64,000 nucleotides of DNA from JAZUCL01 sp045639125. Its GTDB lineage: Bacteria; Bacillota; Clostridia; Oscillospirales; QAMX01. This document shows, one piece after another, positions 42,770 to 50,161 of this stretch (its first letter is position 1; each line of letters opens with the position of its first letter). The stretch lies in assembly GCA_045639125.1 (NCBI GenBank), contig JAZUCL010000006.1:1-64000 (forward strand), written 5' to 3'. Below the pieces are notes generated by a model. It was not told where the DNA came from. It saw only the letters and a list, made by a program, of their open reading frames with translations, and did no database searches. The position numbers and the translations under genes are program-made.

Positions 42770-42797
42770 ATTATACCACATTTAAGGGATTTTTCAA
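42770..42797 (-). promoter_or_regulatory. Promoter of alaS-hinT
   Basis: Leftward: -35 TTGAAA (42797-42792), 16-base spacer, -10 TATAAT (42775-42770), 71 bases before the TTG start. Confidence 0.68.
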
Positions 42798-42949
42798 TGG
42801 TTTTTTATTGTAGCACGGCGGTAGTTAAAATTAAATATTAAATAACATTCTCACATTTTTCATGTGGTCTCAGTTTTGGTTTGAGTTGGATACGTTGATG
42901 ATTGTACTCACCTGTATTGAAATATGTTGTGAATAATATGTTAATTCGA

Positions 42950-42978
42950 TTGACAACAGTAAAATAAAAAGGTATACT
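42950..42978 (+). promoter_or_regulatory. Promoter of the CNNM/CorC-type gene
   Basis: Consensus -35 TTGACA (42950-42955), 17-base spacer, -10 TATACT (42973-42978). Gives a leader of about 190 bases before the GTG start at 43177. 42798-42949 shows no feature. Confidence 0.75.
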
Positions 42979-43075
42979 AATCAGTAGTATAACACAAATT
43001 AAGGAGTTCATAATAGTTTTATGGAAGACGCAGACAGTAGCGAGGCGAACAAGTTTTATATTGATATATAAATAC

Positions 43076-43120
43076 AGGCACACCCGTATCTCGTTTGAAG
43101 ATGACGGGCTGTGCCTTTTT
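43076..43120 (+). promoter_or_regulatory. Leader terminator hairpin (possible riboswitch or attenuator) upstream of the CNNM/CorC-type gene
   Basis: Stem AGGCACACCCGT (43076-43087) pairs with ACGGG-c-TGTGCCT (43104-43116, one bulged C), followed by TTTTTG: an intrinsic terminator placed inside a leader between promoter and gene. The roughly 90 transcribed bases before it are rich in GCGAGGCGAAC-like segments and could fold as a sensor. The expression platform looks real; I do not recognise a known ligand class. Confidence 0.6.
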
Positions 43121-43176
43121 GTGTTTACGTAAAATATCTGGCTGTAAAGCCGTCAAAGATTTAAGGAGGAACAGTC

Positions 43177-44514
43177 GTGAGCGACTCATTCGGGTTATTG
43201 ATTTTATTACAGGTGTTTCTGATTGCACTAAATGCAATATTTGCTTGTGCGGAGATTGCGGTGCTGTCAATAAATGACGTAAAACTTGCACGTCTTGCCG
43301 CTGAGGGCGACAAGAGGGCGGTACGTCTTGCACGTTTGACAAATCAGCCTGCTCGTTTTCTTGCAACAATTCAGGTTGCCATTACCCTTTCAGGATTTTT
43401 AGGAAGTGCGTTTGCGGCGGAAAACTTTTCCGACCCAATCGTTGCGTGGCTTATCGGACTCGGTGTTAAAATCCCCGAGGCTACACTAAACACTATCACC
43501 GTCATGGTTATCACTCTCATTTTGTCATACTTTACCCTCGTATTTGGTGAACTTGTACCTAAGCGTATAGCAATGAGAAAAGCGGAAAAACTTGCCCTTG
43601 GCATTTCAGGCCTTATCGCTTTTATTTCAACGATATTTGCTCCTATCGTATGGCTTCTTACCATTTCCACTAACTGTATTCTCCGTCTGTTTGGTATCGA
43701 CCCTAATGCAGATGATGAAGAAGTAAGCGAAGAGGAAATACGTATGATGGTTGACGCAGGCAGTGAAACTGGTGCTATTGACCCTGAGGAACAGCAACTT
43801 ATCCAAAACGTATTTGAATTTGACGATATTCCAGCCATTGAAATTGCAACTCACCGCACCGATATGTGTGTACTGTGGCAAGATGAAAGTCTCGGTGAGT
43901 GGGATGAAACAATACGATCAAACAGATTTAGCCTATATCCTATCTGTAACGAGTCTATTGACCAGATTGTTGGTGTACTTAGTACGAAAGAATATTTCCG
44001 CATTGAAAATCCAACAAAATCAACTGTACTTGAAAAGGCAGTTAAGCCTGCATATTTCGTTCCCGAAAGCGTAAAGGCTGACGTTCTGTTTAAGAATATG
44101 AAGCGTAGCCGTAACAACTTGGCGATTGTTCTCGATGAGTACGGCGGAGTAAGCGGTATCGTCACAATAAACGACCTTGTAACTCTTCTTGTAGGTGAGA
44201 TTGAGGACGATGTACCTGTCGGTACTCCCGAACCTGTTGAGATTGAAAAAATTGATGATAATACATGGCGTATTCACGGCAGTGCGGGTCTTGAGGAACT
44301 TGGTGAAGAACTTGGCATTGACTTACCTTGTGATGAGTACGAAACATTTAATGGTCTTGTATTCGATGCGTTAGGGGCTATTCCTGAGGACGGAACGATA
44401 GTTGAGGTGGAAACGAATGGGTTGCACATTTTAGTAACTGAAATTCGTGAACACCAAGTCGAATCGGCTATAGTAACACTTATTATTAAGACGGAAGAAA
44501 AAGAGGAAGAATAG
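43177..44514 (+). CDS. CNNM/CorC family membrane protein (DUF21-CBS-CorC_HlyC, hemolysin C-like)
   Basis: 445 residues: DUF21 transmembrane domain (about residues 5-190, with AEIAVLSINDVKLARLA and FGELVPKRIAMRKAEKLAL), two CBS domains (about 215-335, with VLDEYGGVSGIVTINDLVTLLVGEIEDD) and a C-terminal CorC_HlyC domain (HGSAGLEELGEELGIDLP). Relatives export Mg2+ or handle other divalent ions. GTG start with AGGAGG upstream. Expression is probably controlled by the leader terminator at 43076-43120. Confidence 0.92.
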   Translation: MSDSFGLLILLQVFLIALNAIFACAEIAVLSINDVKLARLAAEGDKRAVRLARLTNQPARFLATIQVAITLSGFLGSAFAAENFSDPIVAWLIGLGVKIPEATLNTITVMVITLILSYFTLVFGELVPKRIAMRKAEKLALGISGLIAFISTIFAPIVWLLTISTNCILRLFGIDPNADDEEVSEEEIRMMVDAGSETGAIDPEEQQLIQNVFEFDDIPAIEIATHRTDMCVLWQDESLGEWDETIRSNRFSLYPICNESIDQIVGVLSTKEYFRIENPTKSTVLEKAVKPAYFVPESVKADVLFKNMKRSRNNLAIVLDEYGGVSGIVTINDLVTLLVGEIEDDVPVGTPEPVEIEKIDDNTWRIHGSAGLEELGEELGIDLPCDEYETFNGLVFDALGAIPEDGTIVEVETNGLHILVTEIREHQVESAIVTLIIKTEEKEEE

Positions 44515-44519
44515 ATAGT

Positions 44520-44548
44520 AACGGCAAGTATTATTAATACTTGCCGTT
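44520..44548 (+). terminator. Terminator of the CNNM/CorC-type gene
   Basis: 13-bp stem AACGGCAAGTATT (44520-44532) with AATACTTGCCGTT (44536-44548), then ATTTTC. A near-identical hairpin recurs at 44808-44836. Confidence 0.85.
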
Positions 44549-44553
44549 ATTTT

Positions 44554-44773
44554 CAGAGAGTCAAAGAACCCCCCAACCGCCAAAATGTAGAATATACCGA
44601 TTGGGTCATTTAATCATCGAGCATATCACGAAGTCAAAGATGAAGCATCGCATGAAAGCCCCAAAAGGCTTGCTACTAAAGACATTTTGGCTTCCTGCAC
44701 AAACCGCACGCTACCGTACCTATGTACGCCGACTCGTGCGGTTTGCTTGTCTTGGACGCTTCTTTGACCTCTG
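44554..44773. repeat. About 220-bp structured element with terminal inverted repeats
   Basis: The ends match as imperfect inverted repeats (CAGAGAGTCAAAGAA at 44554-44568 against TTCTTTGACCTCTG at 44760-44773). Inside, GCCAAAATGT (44579-44588) is complementary to ACATTTTGGC (44682-44691), and AAACCGCACG (44701-44710) to CGTGCGGTTT (44735-44744). No convincing gene is present. It is bracketed by two copies of the same terminator hairpin. It may be a small non-autonomous mobile element or a structured RNA; I cannot tell which. Confidence 0.5.
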
Positions 44774-44836
44774 CCAGTCTGTCAAAAAATACTTTTTTGA
44801 CAGACTGAACGGCAAGTATTATTCATACTTGCCGTT
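44774..44836 (-). terminator. Tandem hairpins 3' of the ACT-domain gene
   Basis: First hairpin: AACGGCAAGTAT/ATACTTGCCGTT (44808-44819 with 44825-44836), a copy of the terminator at 44520-44548. Second: CAGTCTGTCAAAAA with its complement (44775-44806). Leftward transcription of the ACT gene runs into both. Confidence 0.6.
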
Positions 44837-44850
44837 ATTCGTTTAACTTA

Positions 44851-45276
44851 TTATAAATCTTCAATATCAAGAATACGGAATCCCTTTGCAGCGAGCGCTG
44901 CACCTGCTACCGCAGGTTCTTCCACTCGGAAAATCATATATGCTGTATGGGAGGGTTCGCCGCCTGGAAATGCGTACATATACTCGATGTTGACACCGCT
45001 TGCCTCCAGCACCTCCAACACACTGCAAAGTCCCTTTGGCGTATCCGGGATTGCAACACTGAGAACAGGTGCAAGTGAGTAGACATAACCTGCCTCTTTC
45101 AATACGGTTGCCGCCTCATACACATCTGCAATAATAAGGCGAACTATTCCGAAGTCCTTCGTTTCCGCAAGTGACATACCACGAATATCTATATTGTGGT
45201 CGGCAAGTTCCTTCGTCATTGCAAGGAGCATACCAGGTCGGTTTTCCATAAATACGGAAATTTGCTTGATACTCAT
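44851..45276 (-). CDS. Tandem ACT-domain protein
   Basis: 141 residues made of two ACT domains: IKQISVFMENRPGMLLAMTKELADHNIDI and, from about residue 70, VLSVAIPDTPKGLCSVLEVLEASGVNIEYMYAF. ACT domains bind amino acids; this stand-alone form is commonly encoded next to phenylacetate-CoA ligase, as here (24 bases after it), and probably senses an aromatic or branched amino acid. No catalytic domain. Confidence 0.9.
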   Translation of the reverse strand: MSIKQISVFMENRPGMLLAMTKELADHNIDIRGMSLAETKDFGIVRLIIADVYEAATVLKEAGYVYSLAPVLSVAIPDTPKGLCSVLEVLEASGVNIEYMYAFPGGEPSHTAYMIFRVEEPAVAGAALAAKGFRILDIEDL

Positions 45277-45300
45277 AGCGATATCTCCTATAAATTAAAA

Positions 45301-46602
45301 TTATATTTTGCGGTTGTCGATTATACGAACCGCCTTTCCTTCACTTCTTGTAATCGTCTTAGGTGCTACAAGGGTTACCTTTGCACCGATACCAAGCATT
45401 GTACGAAGTCCGTCTGTCAAATCTTTCTGACGACGAGCAATTTCTCCTACGTTATCGGTAAACATCTCTGGTGTCATCTCAACACGTACCTCAAAGGTAT
45501 CCGTATTCTTTACACGGTCAACAATAATCTGATAGTTTGCAGGATAGCCGTGGTTAAGAAGTACCGTTTCAATCTGTGATGGGAACACGTTGACACCACG
45601 GATAATAAGCATATCATCACTTCTGCCCATAGGCTTTGACATCTTAACGTGGGTACGGCCACAAGGACATGGTGAGTAGTCGAGAGTACATATATCACGG
45701 GTACGATAACGAAGAAGCGGGAACGCCTCTTTCGTAATAGACGTAAATACAAGTTCGCCCTTTGAGCCAGGAGGAAGAATTTCCTCGGTGTCCGGGTCGA
45801 TAATCTCTGCGATAAAGTGATCTTCGTTGATGTGCATACCTGTCTGCTGGGAACATTCAAACGAAACACCAGGGCCTGACAATTCTGTCAAACCATAGAT
45901 GTCATACGCCTTGATACCGAGCGTTGCCTCAATATCTCGACGCATTTCCTCACTCCAAGCCTCCGCACCGAAGATACCTGCTTTTAGCGGTATCTGGTCG
46001 GGTGTAAGACCAAGTTCTTTCATGCTTTCACCGATGTATGCAGCGTAAGAGGGTGTACAGCACAAAATTGTAGCGTTCAAATCCTGAATGAACATAATTT
46101 GACGTTCAGTATTGCCTGAAGATGTGGGGACTGTAAGACAGCCAACCTTATGAGATCCGCCGTGGAGTCCGTTACCGCCTGTGAACAGACCGTAACCGTA
46201 TGCCACCTGACAAACGTCCTCCTTTGTTGCTCCTGCCGCAACAAGTGCACGAGCACAGCAATCTTCCCACAGGTCAATGTCGTTTTGTGTATAGAATGCA
46301 ACTACTCGCTTGCCTGTCGTTCCCGATGTTGACTGAATACGAACACAATCCGCAAGCGGTGCTGCCAAAAGTCCGTATGGATATGCGTCACGCAAGTCTG
46401 CCTTTGTCGTAAATGGAAGTTTATGCAAATCTTCTATGGAGCGAATGTCGTCGGGTGTAATTCCCTTTGCCTCCATCTTTTTACGATAGTATGGCACATT
46501 ATTCCAAATATGACGCACTTTTGCTGTCAAGCGTTCATTCTGCCAAGCGGTGATTTGTTCACGGCTTGCAGTTTCAATTTCTGGTTGATAATATTTTTTC
46601 AT
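45301..46602 (-). CDS. paaK: Phenylacetate-CoA ligase family protein
   Basis: 433 residues. AMP-forming ligase that activates an aryl acid, typically phenylacetate, with CoA. P-loop-like STSGTTGKRVVAFYT, adenylation motifs YDIYGLTELSGPG and ELVFTSITKEAFPLLRYRTRD, and C-terminal GRSDDMLIIRGVNVFPSQIE. In anaerobes it often works with indolepyruvate ferredoxin oxidoreductase in aromatic amino acid metabolism; those genes are not in this window. Own promoter at 46652-46680, cotranscribed with the ACT gene. Confidence 0.9.
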   Translation of the reverse strand: MKKYYQPEIETASREQITAWQNERLTAKVRHIWNNVPYYRKKMEAKGITPDDIRSIEDLHKLPFTTKADLRDAYPYGLLAAPLADCVRIQSTSGTTGKRVVAFYTQNDIDLWEDCCARALVAAGATKEDVCQVAYGYGLFTGGNGLHGGSHKVGCLTVPTSSGNTERQIMFIQDLNATILCCTPSYAAYIGESMKELGLTPDQIPLKAGIFGAEAWSEEMRRDIEATLGIKAYDIYGLTELSGPGVSFECSQQTGMHINEDHFIAEIIDPDTEEILPPGSKGELVFTSITKEAFPLLRYRTRDICTLDYSPCPCGRTHVKMSKPMGRSDDMLIIRGVNVFPSQIETVLLNHGYPANYQIIVDRVKNTDTFEVRVEMTPEMFTDNVGEIARRQKDLTDGLRTMLGIGAKVTLVAPKTITRSEGKAVRIIDNRKI

Positions 46603-46651
46603 ATATCTAACTCCTTTGAAAAAACAGGCAAATAATAACCCTGTCCACTAT

Positions 46652-46680
46652 ACAATACCACTCTTTTTTGAAAAAGTCAA
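46652..46680 (-). promoter_or_regulatory. Promoter of the phenylacetate-CoA ligase gene
   Basis: Leftward: -35 TTGACT (46680-46675), 17-base spacer, -10 TATTGT (46657-46652). Confidence 0.65.
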
Positions 46681-46686
46681 TGAAAA

Positions 46687-47127
46687 TTACATTATTATAC
46701 CGCACGCAAGTCTTTCCCCAGAATTTCCCGACGGCTGTGAAGTGAAATCGTCAGGACGTGAGTGGAGTATGACAGCCTTGCCTAAAATATCAGATATACT
46801 AAATCTATTCGTCAGCACCGACATATAGGCCTGTGAATTGACAGATAATATAGGAGGCAAATCTCCTGCATGACGTGGGTGTGGTTCGTCTGTTTTGCTA
46901 AAATGTGTTCCTGCCTGCGAAAAATTTGTACCTCCGCATGACGTACCGTTATGGATATGAAATGCATAGAATCCGTCACTGTTCGTATCAGGCAGCCCTC
47001 GCAGACGAACAGTAACAAGGGTATTATTTCCCACAGCCATAAACTCTGCAACTCCATATATACTCGGTGCTAAACTACCGCCCCTGATTATGGCACGGGC
47101 TTTGACTGGATAAGGTATTTTTTCCAT
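46687..47127 (-). CDS. Cytosolic Cu/Zn superoxide dismutase family protein
   Basis: 146 residues. All metal ligands of Cu/Zn SOD are visible: FHIHNG (H57, H59), GTHF, HPRHAGD (two His and Asp) and ILHSRPDD. The disulfide pair (NGTSCGG and RLACGII) and the active-site Arg of GERLACG are also present. No signal peptide: the chain starts MEKIPYPVKARAII, whereas most bacterial SodC are exported. ATG 47127 lies 10 bases after AGAGG; upstream ATG/TTG codons are too close. The acquired or ancestral status and real activity in an anaerobe are open. Confidence 0.85.
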   Translation of the reverse strand: MEKIPYPVKARAIIRGGSLAPSIYGVAEFMAVGNNTLVTVRLRGLPDTNSDGFYAFHIHNGTSCGGTNFSQAGTHFSKTDEPHPRHAGDLPPILSVNSQAYMSVLTNRFSISDILGKAVILHSRPDDFTSQPSGNSGERLACGIIM

Positions 47128-47196
47128 AATAATCATTCCTCTCAAAATAGGCTACTATGGTATATGCAAAAAAGTAGTCGGTGTTTCCCACGACAC

Positions 47197-47225
47197 TTGC
47201 CCCAGATGGAAAAATATGGTACAAT
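47197..47225 (+). promoter_or_regulatory. Promoter of the CYTH-YbaK genes
   Basis: -35 TTGCCC (47197-47202), 17-base spacer, -10 TACAAT (47220-47225), 42 bases before the start. Confidence 0.55.
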
Positions 47226-47267
47226 AAGTGTCAGAAATCGTGGCACACTACTTGGGGAGGCGAATTT

Positions 47268-47909
47268 ATGGAAATTGAACTTAAATACAAACTGTCAAGC
47301 GGTGATGAGGAGAGAATTCTTGAGGATAAGGCTGTCCGTGACTGCTTGGTAGGTGACGTAAAGACAACGTATCTCAATGCCACTTATTACGATACCTTAG
47401 ACGGAACACTTGCCGAGTCAATGTGCGGACTACGTCTTAGATATGAGGGAGAGCGGCCCGACACACAAAGTGTGCCGGACGACTACGTGTGCTGTTTTAA
47501 GTGCCGTGATACACGAAGTGGTGCCACATACAGCCGTGAGGAGTACGAGTGTAAAGCACCTGACATCTATCAAGGCATCGAGGGACTTTTGTCGTTGGGA
47601 GCACCAAAGGAGTTACTGTCGCCACTTATGTCTATGGACCTTGTAACTGTGGCAGAGGTTCTTTGTGTGCGTAAAAGTGCTATTCTGACTCTGCCTGACA
47701 AAACTAAGGTAGAGTTATGTATTGACATCGGCTCGTTCCCTGCGGGAAATGGCGGAGCCCAGTCCTTTTCTGAGTTGGAATTAGAATTAAAAAGCGGTGA
47801 TACAAAAACTCTGTGCAAATTTGGTGAGTATCTTGCAGACAAATATAGTCTGTCCCCTGAGCCTCTTACAAAACTTGCTCGTGCGGCGGCAGTTCGCAAA
47901 AACAGTTAG
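47268..47909 (+). CDS. CYTH domain protein (inorganic triphosphatase-like)
   Basis: 213 residues. The ExExK signature opens the protein (MEIELKYKL), followed by charged strands of the triphosphate tunnel: RLRYEGER, CCFKCRDTR, YSREEYECKAP, KVELCIDIG and SELELELKSGD. Such enzymes hydrolyse inorganic triphosphate or bind nucleotides. GGGGAGG lies 6 bases before ATG 47268; the frame open upstream has no similarity. A hairpin (47917-47939) separates it from ybaK. Confidence 0.88.
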   Translation: MEIELKYKLSSGDEERILEDKAVRDCLVGDVKTTYLNATYYDTLDGTLAESMCGLRLRYEGERPDTQSVPDDYVCCFKCRDTRSGATYSREEYECKAPDIYQGIEGLLSLGAPKELLSPLMSMDLVTVAEVLCVRKSAILTLPDKTKVELCIDIGSFPAGNGGAQSFSELELELKSGDTKTLCKFGEYLADKYSLSPEPLTKLARAAAVRKNS

Positions 47910-47962
47910 TTATTCGCTCCGCCTGACACGTTGGCGGAGATTACATATAAGGAGTGACTGAA

Positions 47963-48439
47963 ATGGCAGAGTCAAAAACAAATGCTCAGCGTATCGTTGA
48001 GCGTGCGAAAATTGATATCAACATATATACATACGACTCAAACGAATTTGCAGATGCAGTTATGATAGCGAAAAAACTCGACATCGACCCAAATCGTGTA
48101 TTCAAAACTATCGTCACAAAAGGAAAAAGCGGAGGACATTACGTCTTTGTTGTTCCGGCACCATCTACAATAGATTTTAAGAGGGCGGCAAAAAGTGTCG
48201 GCGAAAAGAGCGTCGAACTTGTAAAACTTGAAGATTTGGAAAAATTGACAGGCTATATCCGTGGCGGTTGTAGTCCTGTCGGTATGAAAAAACTGTTTCC
48301 CACTGTAATTGATGAAAGTGCCGTTAACTTTGAAAAGATAGTATGTTCTGCCGGCAGACGTGGTATGCAGATGGAAATTTCTCCAAATGATCTCGTACAG
48401 TTGATAGGTGGAAAGTTTGACAACATAGCGGAGATGTAA
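47963..48439 (+). CDS. ybaK: YbaK/EbsC-type aminoacyl-tRNA deacylase
   Basis: 158 residues. Likely clears Cys-tRNA(Pro), a proofreading activity in trans. Family pattern: DSNEFADAVMIAKKLDIDPNRVFKTIV, with the conserved Lys in VFKT, then YVFVVPAPSTIDFKRAAK, YIRGGCSPVGMKK and AGRRGMQMEISPNDL. ATG 47963 lies 8 bases after AAGGAG. Followed by a terminator. Confidence 0.92.
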   Translation: MAESKTNAQRIVERAKIDINIYTYDSNEFADAVMIAKKLDIDPNRVFKTIVTKGKSGGHYVFVVPAPSTIDFKRAAKSVGEKSVELVKLEDLEKLTGYIRGGCSPVGMKKLFPTVIDESAVNFEKIVCSAGRRGMQMEISPNDLVQLIGGKFDNIAEM

Positions 48440-48473
48440 TATAGCGGGATTATGTTTACTACATAATAAGAAA

Positions 48474-48520
48474 AAATCACCCAAAAAGAACTTTGTTCTT
48501 ATTCGGGTGATTTCTTTTTT
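48474..48520 (+). terminator. Terminator of CYTH-ybaK
   Basis: Stem AAATCACCC (48474-48482) with GGGTGATTT (48505-48513), inner pairing AAGAAC/GTTCTT, then CTTTTTT. Confidence 0.85.
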
Positions 48521-48572
48521 GTTAAATTTCAAACCTATTACAGTGAACCTTTTTCCAATCAAGGTAATTGTT

Positions 48573-48611
48573 AAGTTAAGTTTACCTGCATTACACTTGC
48601 AAACTTAACTT
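48573..48611. repeat. Inverted repeat between convergent genes
   Basis: 11-bp arms AAGTTAAGTTT (48573-48583) and AAACTTAACTT (48601-48611) with an 17-base spacer; no T tract. The 252-base gap 48440-48691 contains this and two terminators, and no gene. Confidence 0.45.
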
Positions 48612-48630
48612 CAATAGGGTAAACAAAGTT

Positions 48631-48664
48631 TCGGCACAGTACGCTTTTCTCCATACTGTGCCGA
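48631..48664 (-). terminator. Probable terminator of the Gld-type operon
   Basis: 11-bp stem TCGGCACAGTA (48631-48641) with TACTGTGCCGA (48654-48664). The leftward T tract is weak (AACTTTGTTT). Its core resembles the ftsH terminator. Confidence 0.55.
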
Positions 48665-48691
48665 TAGTCTTGTTTTGTCTTTTAGATTCTT

Positions 48692-50161
48692 TTATTCCGA
48701 TACTGACAACTCATGTCCGTTTTCGATTTTCTCAATGGCTGTGCCGATAGCGGTCAAGTCATTTACATTTACATAAAATCCTGTGTCGTTACCGTCTTTA
48801 ATAGCCGCATACTGACGGTCGTTAAGGCGGGCAAAGTCCATAGTAAACGCTCTGCCATCATTATAGATGATTTTGAATTTATACTCACGCTTGCCTTGAG
48901 TCATACCCTCAGAGAAATCATAGGCCATTGGGCTAAGCACCTTTCCATACAAAAGTCTGGCGTTTGACTCGGAAATTTCCTTACCGTCAAGTTTTCCGCT
49001 TAGTATAAGTTTTGCCTCTTCTCCCTCTTTCACTTCACTTGCCGTATCCTCGGTAAATGTAAAGTCAAGAGTATGTTTCTCTCCTGCAATGTCCATTTCA
49101 ACTCTCTTTACGTCCTCAATATTGTGAATCCACAATCCCTTATACAAAAGAGTCTTGTAGTCAATCTTTGTAAAGTTGAAATCAGCATCGTTAAACAGTA
49201 AAATTGAGTCAATACCTGCAACGATACCATATCGGTAGCCGGAATTGTCCGGCTGACTCAAAGTAAACTTCTTACTTGTGCCGTTAGTGTTTTCAATCAC
49301 AACAACCGTTGTATTATCCGTCAAGCCGTACTTTTCAGCATTTGCCGTACCGTCCTCTACTACACTAATTGCACTGATAGCGGCTAACTGTGAGAACACA
49401 TTATTCACAACAACAGTATCATTTGCGTCCATATTGACAGGTGCGGTAATACGGCTACTGGGTGCGTAGGGGTCGTTTGCCGCTTCAAACTCCTCTTTCG
49501 TTTTAACTCGGACACCTAAAACCGTCTTTCCATTTTCCGTCACTGTACAACCACGAATTTCGGTAGTAACATCTGTATATTCAGTAATTGCAAGGTTGCG
49601 ATACTTAGTATCACGTGCAAGCATATATCTGGTGACATGATTTGACAGTACATACACCTCCGGCTTTCCGTCAATCATTGCATAGTGACCGGAACCGACA
49701 GGTGTGGTATCACCAAGTATAATTGTAACAGGCTCACCGGCATCTTTGTTGGGTGTTACCGTCATAATACACGCAGGCTCATCAAATCCGTAGGTTGTCA
49801 GGCTTGCAGGTGCCTCATCGATAATTGAATCGACTACAATATTTATCATCGCCATAACTGCAGAGCCGATTTCTCCTCGATTAAACTCGTAACGACTCTT
49901 GCCCTCAATAACGTAATTTCTCGTTGTGCCACCTGCGTTATTTGAAACTGTCTGTCCTACAATGGCGTATTCATATCCGTCTGCGTGGGTGATATCAATT
50001 CGGTCAAGGTCTGTTGACAAACACTCAACCAACGTATATTTCGGAGCCGCTTCGCCCGGTGTCACCGCTTCCTCAGGTATAAAAAATACTATAGCACAAT
50101 ATGCTGCCGCAATAACGACAAGTGCGATGACGCTGGCAATAAGCATACGGTATTTTTTCAT
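48692..50161 (-). CDS. DUF4340 domain protein of a Gld-type ABC system
   Basis: 489 residues: one N-terminal span (about 5-28), then a large extracytoplasmic domain with repeated beta-strand patterns, including YEFNRGEIGSAVMAMINIVVDS, TILGDTTPVGSGHYAMIDGK and a duplicated half. The family is found with GldG-type ABC auxiliary proteins, as here where its start overlaps the gldG-like stop by one base. The substrate is unknown. Last gene of the four-gene leftward set. Confidence 0.85.
   Translation of the reverse strand: MKKYRMLIASVIALVVIAAAYCAIVFFIPEEAVTPGEAAPKYTLVECLSTDLDRIDITHADGYEYAIVGQTVSNNAGGTTRNYVIEGKSRYEFNRGEIGSAVMAMINIVVDSIIDEAPASLTTYGFDEPACIMTVTPNKDAGEPVTIILGDTTPVGSGHYAMIDGKPEVYVLSNHVTRYMLARDTKYRNLAITEYTDVTTEIRGCTVTENGKTVLGVRVKTKEEFEAANDPYAPSSRITAPVNMDANDTVVVNNVFSQLAAISAISVVEDGTANAEKYGLTDNTTVVVIENTNGTSKKFTLSQPDNSGYRYGIVAGIDSILLFNDADFNFTKIDYKTLLYKGLWIHNIEDVKRVEMDIAGEKHTLDFTFTEDTASEVKEGEEAKLILSGKLDGKEISESNARLLYGKVLSPMAYDFSEGMTQGKREYKFKIIYNDGRAFTMDFARLNDRQYAAIKDGNDTGFYVNVNDLTAIGTAIEKIENGHELSVSE

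Noticed and set aside
42700..42949. T-box leader for alaS
   Set aside because: No AGGGTGGNACCGCG-type T-box sequence or antiterminator occurs in the short leader between promoter and start.
43021..43071. 17-codon reading frame (MEDADSSEANKFYIDI) in the CNNM/CorC leader as a leader peptide
   Set aside because: The nearest Shine-Dalgarno (AAGGAG) is 14 bases from the ATG, too far, and the codons are not enriched for one amino acid, so peptide-based attenuation is not supported.
44541..44846. 101-codon frame across the inverted-repeat element
   Set aside because: It overlaps two terminators and several hairpins, lacks a ribosome binding site and its translation is low-complexity and basic without family resemblance.
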